This document shows, one piece after another, positions 7,390 to 13,562 of a stretch of 15,103 nucleotides of DNA. Numbering within the stretch: position 1 is the stretch's first letter; each line of letters starts with the position of its first letter. The DNA comes from an uncultured Bacteroidales bacterium (GTDB lineage Bacteria > Bacteroidota > Bacteroidia > Bacteroidales > UBA932), in NCBI GenBank assembly GCA_910585445.1, contig CAJUEK010000052.1, forward strand, positions 1 through 15,103. The letters run 5' to 3'. Both the position numbers and the translations under genes were made by a program. The notes under the pieces are model-generated. The model was not told the DNA's origin and searched no databases. It saw nothing but the letters and a program-made list of their open reading frames with translations.

Positions 7390-8205
7390 TCATATAGTTC
7401 GCTTTGCTCCGGTTTTCCACCATGCGCTGAAATTATGTGCTCTGACACGCATATATTCCGGAGGCAACTGCATATAATCACCATAATGTTTTTTCAGATA
7501 TCCATCATATGCGGAAATGCACCTGTAAGTGCGGCCTTCAAAAGCAATGTCTGAGTACTCATGAAACACATCAGAAGGCATATGTTCCTTCTCTCCATAT
7601 CTTCCGCTTATGGCACCGGCATACGTTGCCGTTCTGAAATCTATGGAAGACATTGCTCTTTCTGACCAGACTACAGCCTTATCATGATTTATTAAAAGCC
7701 TGCATATAAATTTCAAAAAAGGAAATCTTACAAATGAATCATCTGCTTGGCTCGTATATATCATCGGTTTCCTTATATAAGCGATTTTCTTGCAGAACCT
7801 GTCAAGTTCCTTTTCAGAAGGCAAGCCGTCAACAGGAAAAACGTCAATGAAAACTCCGCTTTTACGGATTTCTTTCTCAGAGACCTTCTCCTCCAATATT
7901 GTCCTGTCATCGATTACCTTGCTGAAAGGCAGTATATATTCCGGATCAGTAAACGCATTCTGTATCCTAAGGTGCGGATACTGCCCGTCAAACTCCTTTA
8001 GGAACCTGTTGTAGTCGGGCCGGGGAAGCATGATGTCGACGTCATCGTCCCACGGGATATACCCCTTGTGGCGCACAGCTCCAAGCAGAGTGCCGCCGCC
8101 AAGAGAATACCTGATGCCCCTCTCCATGCAGAATGCATGTATCTTGTCAAGGATGCCAAGCTGTATCTCGCGCAATTCCTTGATATCTATTTCCTTTCCC
8201 ATCAT
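7390..8205 (-). CDS. LicD family phosphotransferase
   Basis: 271 residues. The LicD nucleotidyltransferase-fold signature GTLLGAVRHKGYIPWDDDVD runs from 38 to 57, with the metal-binding aspartates at 53-57. LicD proteins move a phospho-group from a CDP-activated donor onto a sugar: phosphocholine in Streptococcus and Haemophilus; the related human fukutin and FKRP use CDP-ribitol. An IspD-like cytidylyltransferase two genes upstream suggests the donor is made in this same operon, more likely a CDP-polyol or similar than CDP-choline, since no choline uptake or kinase gene is seen. The start overlaps the SDR stop (ATGA); a second Met follows directly. Base composition is split: 39 of 60 bases are G or C at 8041-8100 (N-terminal part) but only 14 of 60 at 7681-7740, suggesting a mosaic gene. 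Confidence 0.9.
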   Translation of the reverse strand: MMGKEIDIKELREIQLGILDKIHAFCMERGIRYSLGGGTLLGAVRHKGYIPWDDDVDIMLPRPDYNRFLKEFDGQYPHLRIQNAFTDPEYILPFSKVIDDRTILEEKVSEKEIRKSGVFIDVFPVDGLPSEKELDRFCKKIAYIRKPMIYTSQADDSFVRFPFLKFICRLLINHDKAVVWSERAMSSIDFRTATYAGAISGRYGEKEHMPSDVFHEYSDIAFEGRTYRCISAYDGYLKKHYGDYMQLPPEYMRVRAHNFSAWWKTGAKRTI

Positions 8206-9251
8206 TCGAAACTTTTGAGAGTCCTGTATATCCCTTCACGCAAACCGACAGACGGCCGGAAGCCAAGCGACTCAATCTTAGCCGTATCCAATGCCACACG
8301 CGCATAATTGCAGTAGCCTGTCATATCGGCATTATTTTCAAACCGGACAGCAATGCCACGCTCCGGCACAGCCTGGCATATAAGTCCAGCCACGTCCCGT
8401 ATCGGCATAGGCTCGGTCTCGTTCGCAAGGTTATACGCCTCACCTCCCTTGCCGTACAATGCGGAATAGACCAGTCCCATCACCGCATCACTGACATAAC
8501 AGAACGCACGAACGGCATCGCCGGCACTTTTCAGCACAATGTCCCTCCCGTTCAGAGCATCCCCGATAAAGTCCGCCATGACGCGCCCGTCACCCTCTGT
8601 CTTCATGCCCGGGCCATAGCTGTGGGCAATCCTTACGCTGACGGCACGAATACCATGCTGAAGATAATAGCTCCTCAGGACAGTCTCTGCCGCACGCTTG
8701 CTCTCCGGATAGCATGACCGATTATCCAAAGGGTCGAGATACCCGAAAGAAATCTCATCAAGCAGAGTCTTGCCCTCCGTTGCGCCATACACCTCACGTG
8801 TCGATGCGAACACAACGCACTCAGAAACCGAACGCCTGGCAAAATCCATCACATTGAAAGTGCCGAGAAGATTGCTCTTCATTATGCCGACAGGGTCTGA
8901 ATTTATGAAATGAGGGCTGGCATTGCCGGCAAAATGAAAAATATAATCCGCATGTCCCTCATAGCTTATGGGAGATGCAATGTCCTGATGCACAATCCCG
9001 AAATAATCCTCTTCCAGCACTTCCCTGAAAAGCGTCCTGGTCTTGTCAAGCGAGCGCGTCAGCACAACAGTCCTGACATCAATCCCGGCATGCTGCTTCA
9101 GATACAAGAAGAGATAAGCTGTATATGTACCGAGCATTGAATTGGCACCTGTAATGAAAACCGTCTTGCCGTCAAACCTTGACCATTCGACAGGAGAACC
9201 TGCCATTTCACTCAAGTCCTGCTGCACTATGCTGTTGCCGTATCCGAACAT
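8202..9251 (-). CDS. NAD-dependent epimerase/dehydratase (extended SDR, UXS/RmlB-like) of the CDP-cassette
   Basis: 349 residues. After a leader of about 28 residues comes the dinucleotide motif G-A-N-S-M-L-G (35-41). Next are the active-site strand ASTREVYG (149-156), Tyr181/Lys185 in YPESK, VRIAHSYGPGM (207-216) and RAFCYVSDA (248-256). Overall this resembles UDP-glucuronate decarboxylase and dTDP-glucose 4,6-dehydratase. The strand usually reads STDEVYG (RmlB) or TSEVYG (UXS); here Arg152 takes the variable place while Glu153 is kept. The exact reaction is unknown. Placed between IspD-like and LicD genes, it probably modifies the CDP-activated compound or makes its precursor. It starts 23 bases after the IspD-like stop, with AGGAA just before the ATG, and overlaps licD by 4 bases. 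GC-rich (38 of 60 at 8581-8640), unlike the flanking genes. Confidence 0.85.
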   Translation of the reverse strand: MFGYGNSIVQQDLSEMAGSPVEWSRFDGKTVFITGANSMLGTYTAYLFLYLKQHAGIDVRTVVLTRSLDKTRTLFREVLEEDYFGIVHQDIASPISYEGHADYIFHFAGNASPHFINSDPVGIMKSNLLGTFNVMDFARRSVSECVVFASTREVYGATEGKTLLDEISFGYLDPLDNRSCYPESKRAAETVLRSYYLQHGIRAVSVRIAHSYGPGMKTEGDGRVMADFIGDALNGRDIVLKSAGDAVRAFCYVSDAVMGLVYSALYGKGGEAYNLANETEPMPIRDVAGLICQAVPERGIAVRFENNADMTGYCNYARVALDTAKIESLGFRPSVGLREGIYRTLKSFE

Positions 9252-9274
9252 TTCCTGTTTTGATATGATTGTTG

Positions 9275-9994
9275 CTAAAAACCGAATATCTGCTGATTCT
9301 CATGCACTTCCACCATTGCACGAAAAATGAAATAATCAGTCGGAGTCGTAATCTTTATGTTTTCCATCGGGCCTTCTATCAGTCCGAGCTTATGGCCGTA
9401 ATGATTCATCATCGTACAGCTGTCCACAAAATCACGCCTGCCCTCTGCAAGTGCCTTGCGGTGGGCGGACAATATGTCATCCAACCTGAAGCTCTGAGGA
9501 GCGCGTGCTATAAGGGAATTCTTACGTTCCGGTATCTCAAGGCCTTCCCCCGTATTTACGACAAAGGTTTCCGTTGCAGGAATGCAGGTTATGCAGCTTC
9601 CGCATTCGGAGACCTTGGCTATATTGTCAGAGATTGTCTGTTCCGTAATCAGCGGGCGTACACCGTCATGAATCAGCACGACAGCACCAGGCTGCCCCGC
9701 CGCATACTCCTCCGCCGCACAAAGGCCATTATAAATGGAAAGCTGTCCGGTCTCGCCGCCGGGAACAATCCTCACAACCTTATTGACTTCAAACTTCTTG
9801 AGCATTTTCTCAAGAAAAGGAATCCACGGCTCAATGCACACGACCACAATGGCATCTATATCCGGATGATTGTCAAACAATTCAAGCGTATATATTATAA
9901 CCGGCTTGCCGTTCAAGTCCAGGAACTGCTTGGGACGCGACTTGGTGTTCATCCTGCTGCCGACACCTCCGGCAAAAATTACAGCAATATTCAT
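9275..9994 (-). CDS. IspD/TarI-like cytidylyltransferase (probable CDP-polyol synthase for the capsule)
   Basis: 239 residues, the normal IspD size. Motifs: A-G-G-V-G-S-R-M at 8-15 (CTP phosphate loop), R-P-K-Q-F at 20-24 with the catalytic Lys22, GGET at 79-82, HDGVRP at 109-114 and NIKITTPTD at 212-220. The family contains IspD (CDP-methylerythritol, isoprenoid pathway) and TarI/Bcs1-type CDP-ribitol synthases. The neighbours decide here: it sits in a polysaccharide operon with an SDR and a LicD phosphotransferase, so a CDP-ribitol-like product used for glycan decoration is more likely than a housekeeping isoprenoid role. The polyol itself cannot be read. GC-rich (40 of 60 at 9661-9720). 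It begins 15 bases after the acyltransferase stop. A different IspD elsewhere in the genome would support the capsule role. Confidence 0.85.
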   Translation of the reverse strand: MNIAVIFAGGVGSRMNTKSRPKQFLDLNGKPVIIYTLELFDNHPDIDAIVVVCIEPWIPFLEKMLKKFEVNKVVRIVPGGETGQLSIYNGLCAAEEYAAGQPGAVVLIHDGVRPLITEQTISDNIAKVSECGSCITCIPATETFVVNTGEGLEIPERKNSLIARAPQSFRLDDILSAHRKALAEGRRDFVDSCTMMNHYGHKLGLIEGPMENIKITTPTDYFIFRAMVEVHENQQIFGF

Positions 9995-10009
9995 AAATGT
10001 ATTATCAGG

Positions 10010-11059
10010 CTACCACTTGCCATATATCCATGGCAGGTGTTTGTACAATATCTGATGAATCAAATAACACAAGATCAATATCACAAAAGCAATGGCCAAT
10101 GTATAGACAAACGACAGCAAGGTCAGTTCATCAGCCCAGCCTATCGTAAATTTGACCGTATAGCAAAACAGCATTTGTACGCAAAGTATTGTCACAAGTG
10201 AGTTAGCGACATTCACAACAAGCTGACGTTCTTTGAACAATGATGAAAAATATAAGACCGCCATTGAAGCGACGAATCCGTTTAAGTAAAAAAGCGGTAT
10301 GCTATATAGTTTATGTGCCCCGAACCGCACCAGGCTCATTGATGTCCTGCCATTGAATCTTGCAGACAAAATGAAAATGGCAAACAAAACAATCATGACC
10401 AAAAACGGAAACTTCACATTCAGCCAGCCATCAATTGCATTCTTATATTTATAACCAATATAATATATCGGGAATGCCATAAGAGCCTGCTTTAAATACA
10501 GGACATTAAATTTGTACATTAATATGAACAACAATATGCCCCCCCCAATCAATAGATAGAGGTATCTTTTATATTTCTCCAGTACATCAGTCATTACTTT
10601 ACACCAGAATAATGCAAGAAGAAACCAACATGGAATATTTGCAATCTGAGTTCCGCGAGCTATACCTTTTAGAGTAACATAAACTTGATCCATTCCGATT
10701 CCAATTACGCCAGAAGGCAGCGGACGGTGATATACAGCAGCATAGTCCCAAAAGTCAAGATAAAACAACACACTGCTTATTGCAATATATGCCCCGATAA
10801 AGACAGCGGCTGGAAGCAGAAGTGTCCTGGCATACTTTCTCCATTCAATTGCTCCCCTGTATTTATGCAGCATCCCGCTGACCATAAAAAAGAAAGGCAT
10901 ATGAAAAGCATAGATATACATGCGTCCATTGCCCCTGCAATCATACGTCACAAGATGTCCAACAATCACAAGCAGGGCAACAATTACGCAAGCATAATCC
11001 AAATATGCGACACGCTGATTATCACCCATAGCATCAACTCTCCCCATCATTTTATGCAT
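10010..11059 (-). CDS. Acyltransferase 3 family membrane protein, with internal G8 tract
   Basis: 349 residues, about ten membrane segments. Family marks are YLDYACVIVALLVIVGHL (19-36) with the conserved His35, and AFHMPFFFMVSGML (51-64). These enzymes pass acetyl or other acyl groups across the membrane onto envelope polysaccharides. A decoration role for the repeat unit or polymer fits the context. Start: the first ATG is at 11059, but Met11 (ATG at 11029-11027) is preceded by GGGGAGAG about 8 bases upstream and puts the first membrane segment at the usual distance, so it may be the real start. Gly172-174 are encoded in a run of eight G (10539-10546); a one-base slip in either direction ends the protein soon after residue 174, about half length. 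The gene lies 51 bases after the second pyruvyl transferase family gene. Confidence 0.87.
   Translation of the reverse strand: MHKMMGRVDAMGDNQRVAYLDYACVIVALLVIVGHLVTYDCRGNGRMYIYAFHMPFFFMVSGMLHKYRGAIEWRKYARTLLLPAAVFIGAYIAISSVLFYLDFWDYAAVYHRPLPSGVIGIGMDQVYVTLKGIARGTQIANIPCWFLLALFWCKVMTDVLEKYKRYLYLLIGGGILLFILMYKFNVLYLKQALMAFPIYYIGYKYKNAIDGWLNVKFPFLVMIVLFAIFILSARFNGRTSMSLVRFGAHKLYSIPLFYLNGFVASMAVLYFSSLFKERQLVVNVANSLVTILCVQMLFCYTVKFTIGWADELTLLSFVYTLAIAFVILILCYLIHQILYKHLPWIYGKW
10539..10546 (-). repeat. G8 homopolymer tract inside the acyltransferase 3 gene
   Basis: The coding strand reads TTG ATT GGG GGG GGC ATA, giving Ile-Gly-Gly-Gly inside a membrane segment. One G fewer yields GGG GGG GCA TAT TGT TGT TCA TAT TAA, a stop. 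One G more yields GGG GGG GGG CAT ATT GTT GTT CAT ATT AAT GTA CAA ATT TAA, also a stop. Both slips would cut the protein near its middle and should abolish activity. As read, the gene is in the full-length phase. Confidence 0.7.
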
Positions 11060-11110
11060 ATAAATAATCTGACTCTATATTCAACTTTATGAGCAAGGCA
11101 CTCATCGAGG

Positions 11111-12265
11111 TCATCCACGCACAATATATCTCTCTATGAAATCAAATGATTGCTTTCTAAGAGCAGACAACCTCATATTGACATCCTTATAATCGATTCG
11201 AGTTATTGTTTGCGGGATTCTTTTGTCATCATAAGGAATCAGCCTGTCAGTAAGTCCCAAACCATCAACAATACTCTTCATTCTGTAATCTGACCCGTCA
11301 CGCTGAAATAAAGTAAACTGCTTCTCAAATAAAACAGAGAAACAACAGCCATGAAAAGCATTACAAACAACATAATCCGCATACTTAAAGTATCCAAGCC
11401 ACTCTTCAATACCCAAATCCGTTTTAACCTTATGCCTGAACCGGATTTTATTAATGCTGTAATTACTTATTTCTATCATTTCCAGATTCAACTGCTTCGC
11501 CAACTTCGCCGCTTCCAAAAGCATTTGCTTATCATTGGTCATACAATTATAAACCAGAAGATAATTCCGTTCTTTCGGAACAGCTGTTATCGGGTCGTAA
11601 TCACTGCTGCCCAACAATAGAGTAGGATCCTGAACCCATGAAACATCACGCTTTAATACCTTCTGCAAATACTCAGCACCTTCTCTTTCGCGGCAACTTA
11701 TTGCCAGATAATCCTTGGTCATGGAAACAATGCGCTCCTGTTCCTTTTCATCTAAAGGCCTTGCTCCGATTGAAGGTGAATATGCAATCTTGTTTTTATT
11801 CTTCGCAAATGGAGCATTCAAGAAAAATATATCATCAAAATCATTGTTTCCATACAATTTCCAGATGACATCGCTTTCACACACATAAGTATCTATATCC
11901 AGATTTTCAATTGATTCCAATGACATCAGTTCATCATAATCATATTCGAAAGCCGTTTTGACATAATATTTGTCAAAGAACTTTTGAAATTTTCTAAACT
12001 TTCTGATATTTTGGAAAAAACCTAAAACTCCCCAATTCAAGCAACACCATACGGCACCGCGCAAATTGCGCATGCTGAAGATATTGAATAGCGGATATTT
12101 TAAATTGTACTTCTCTAATGTCCTTGGAAGATAATCTATTACTACTGATTGCTTCCCCTTTTTCTTCAGATACTGCTGAAAAGCATATGTATGCAATGCA
12201 GCACCATAATTCATGTGATTAGAATGGATGTTATAAGAAACAAGCCCTATTAATCTTTTTTCCAT
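11111..12265 (-). CDS. Polysaccharide pyruvyl transferase family protein (N-Y-G-A-A-L type)
   Basis: 384 residues. The N-terminal signature NYGAALHTYAFQQYL (19-33) marks the branch of the pyruvyl transferase family common in Bacteroidetes capsule loci. Later marks are ESDVIWKLYG (130-139, family GSDQIW), ISCREREGA (189-197), QDPTLLL (212-218) and CNAFHGCCFSVLF (301-313, family usually TDSFHG). Family members add pyruvate ketals from phosphoenolpyruvate to sugars of exopolysaccharide precursors, though many in this branch are untested and a glycosyltransferase-like role cannot be excluded. The GSD and TDS positions are altered here (C-E-S-D and C-N-A) but the F-H-G core is kept. It follows the other pyruvyl transferase by 47 bases, a gap that holds a perfect hairpin ending two bases before the ATG. 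AT-rich. Confidence 0.85.
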   Translation of the reverse strand: MEKRLIGLVSYNIHSNHMNYGAALHTYAFQQYLKKKGKQSVVIDYLPRTLEKYNLKYPLFNIFSMRNLRGAVWCCLNWGVLGFFQNIRKFRKFQKFFDKYYVKTAFEYDYDELMSLESIENLDIDTYVCESDVIWKLYGNNDFDDIFFLNAPFAKNKNKIAYSPSIGARPLDEKEQERIVSMTKDYLAISCREREGAEYLQKVLKRDVSWVQDPTLLLGSSDYDPITAVPKERNYLLVYNCMTNDKQMLLEAAKLAKQLNLEMIEISNYSINKIRFRHKVKTDLGIEEWLGYFKYADYVVCNAFHGCCFSVLFEKQFTLFQRDGSDYRMKSIVDGLGLTDRLIPYDDKRIPQTITRIDYKDVNMRLSALRKQSFDFIERYIVRG

Positions 12266-12267
12266 AT

Positions 12268-12294
12268 GCTTCTGCTATTTTCAGGCGCAGAAGC
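12268..12294 (-). promoter_or_regulatory. Perfect 8-bp inverted repeat abutting the start codon of the second pyruvyl transferase family gene
   Basis: On the minus strand GCTTCTGC (12294-12287) and GCAGAAGC (12275-12268) pair perfectly around an 11-base loop (GCCTGAAAATA). The stem ends two bases before the ATG at 12265. No run of T follows on either strand, so it is not a typical intrinsic terminator. A hairpin here would cover the ribosome-entry region and could limit translation of the gene, or it could simply mark an mRNA processing site. The repeat is seen directly; the function is inferred. Confidence 0.5.
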
Positions 12295-12312
12295 GCAATT
12301 ACTGCCTATTAT

Positions 12313-13545
12313 TTAATATATGAATAGGTCGTATCTTCCCCCCCCTATCACAATATGCTCTTTCATTTCCATTGAAATGGTCTTACGGTCTATCTCCATT
12401 ATATCTTCAATTATTGTCTGTCTGAACTCAGACTTGATGGCCTGGTCATATCCGGCAGCCGCAGCCTTATACAATTGCCCCACAATATTTGCGGCACTGA
12501 AATCATCATGTCTGATGAAATTATCCTCCGCATGTATATTGCGCCCGAAAAGCTGAAGTTTGTCATTCCACACAAGACCGACAGCCGGCACATCAAGAGA
12601 ATATGCAATTATGCAGGCGTGCAAGCGTGCAGCCACTATAGCCATGTAACCCGAGATAATGTCAACAAGTTCATAAGTATTTTCCGGATATCTCCGGCAC
12701 ACGCTGATTCCCTCCTCTGCAAGACTTGCACACACCTGCCCGGCAAAATCATTGTCATACGGAAGCCCGTTCGTAAACACTTCAACATCGCACCCGTCTT
12801 CTGCCAATTTCCTTATGACATCTTTATATAATGTCAGCAATTCCACAGGCCCGAAGTCTATCGCATTATCATTGAATATACCGCCTCTGACGACACCGAC
12901 CCCTATTTTCCGGCTATCCTTTTTCTTTATTCCGTAAGCTTCACTGACCCACACGGCAGGATCCGAGACACGCAGTACAGGTCTTCGCGGATTTCCATCA
13001 TAGTACTTTCCTGCCAGCGTCTCCAAATCGTCACGCGTCGAGACATGAATTAAAGCAGGAAGCTGCATCGCCTGCTTGAGCATCTGGCATTTGAAATCAG
13101 ACTCGCTATAGCCTTCAACTCCTACGGCATTGAAGACAACAGGAACATTCAGGCTCTCGGCCGCATTCAGAAGCGCAGTCAACTCTGTATAAAAAAACTG
13201 ATACGTCCACTTGACGATTCCGCCTCCGACCACTACGACAAGATCAAAATCCTTGATATAAGTCTCGAAATATTCACGCGTCTTCTCAAAAAGCAATTTT
13301 TCAAAACTCAATGAATATGAATTGCCGGAATTAAAGATTCTGGCGGCCCTGTTCCTGACCTTGCGCATAATCGAAGGCCTGTATGTCTTTCTTATATAAT
13401 CCAGATAAAGTCTTTGGGAAACAAAATCTCCAGATTCAACATACTTCCCATACAGCCATTCCGTACAATCAAAAATAATCGGGTCCCCCAGATTTTTTTC
13501 ATTGTACAAACCTACAAAACAAATTTTCCGCTGTTTGTCACTCAT
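12313..13545 (-). CDS. Polysaccharide pyruvyl transferase family protein (CsaB-like, N-L-G-D type)
   Basis: 410 residues. VGLYNEKNLGDPIIFD (11-26) carries the N-x-G-D motif that opens CsaB/WcaK-like pyruvyl transferases. VVVVGGGIVKW (103-113), VSTRDD (168-173) and ARLHACIIAYSLDVPAVGL (306-324) complete the family pattern; the R-L-H is the expected active-site histidine region. The enzyme would place a pyruvate ketal on a sugar, adding negative charge, in the cytoplasm before export. It is only distantly related to the neighbouring family member and may act on a different sugar or give another linkage. The ATG lies 17 bases after the Wzx stop. The last ten codons contain a run of eight G (12338-12345, Gly401-403) whose slippage would swap the C-terminal tail rather than cut the protein. 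Base composition is more balanced than in the assembly block. Confidence 0.87.
   Translation of the reverse strand: MSDKQRKICFVGLYNEKNLGDPIIFDCTEWLYGKYVESGDFVSQRLYLDYIRKTYRPSIMRKVRNRAARIFNSGNSYSLSFEKLLFEKTREYFETYIKDFDLVVVVGGGIVKWTYQFFYTELTALLNAAESLNVPVVFNAVGVEGYSESDFKCQMLKQAMQLPALIHVSTRDDLETLAGKYYDGNPRRPVLRVSDPAVWVSEAYGIKKKDSRKIGVGVVRGGIFNDNAIDFGPVELLTLYKDVIRKLAEDGCDVEVFTNGLPYDNDFAGQVCASLAEEGISVCRRYPENTYELVDIISGYMAIVAARLHACIIAYSLDVPAVGLVWNDKLQLFGRNIHAEDNFIRHDDFSAANIVGQLYKAAAAGYDQAIKSEFRQTIIEDIMEIDRKTISMEMKEHIVIGGGRYDLFIY
12338..12345 (-). repeat. G8 homopolymer tract in the last codons of the first pyruvyl transferase gene
   Basis: The coding strand reads ATA GGG GGG GGA AGA TAC, ten codons before the stop. 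One G fewer gives tail E-D-T-T-Y-S-Y-I-K then TAA; one G more gives K-I-R-P-I-H-I-L-N-N-R-Q then TAA. All three phases end close to the natural stop, so slippage here changes only the tail residues. The effect on activity is unclear and probably milder than at the other two tracts. Confidence 0.6.
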
Positions 13546-13562
13546 ATGATTCTCACAAAAAC

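Noticed and set aside
9269..10201. A 310-codon open frame on the plus strand opposite the IspD-like gene
   Set aside because: It lies antisense to a gene with a complete set of IspD-family motifs, extends into the acyltransferase gene, and shows no recognisable domain. Long antisense frames are expected in GC-rich coding stretches.
10685..11092. A 135-codon plus-strand open frame opposite the acyltransferase gene
   Set aside because: No motif or plausible start context; the minus-strand frame has clear acyltransferase 3 signatures.
11089..11105. ATGAG/CTCAT inverted repeat between the second pyruvyl transferase family gene and the acyltransferase gene
   Set aside because: Only five pairs with a seven-base loop and no T-run; too weak for a terminator or regulatory hairpin.
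12268..12294. The 8-bp hairpin as an intrinsic terminator
   Set aside because: No run of T follows it on either strand, and the start codon of the next gene lies two bases away; listed as possible regulatory structure instead.
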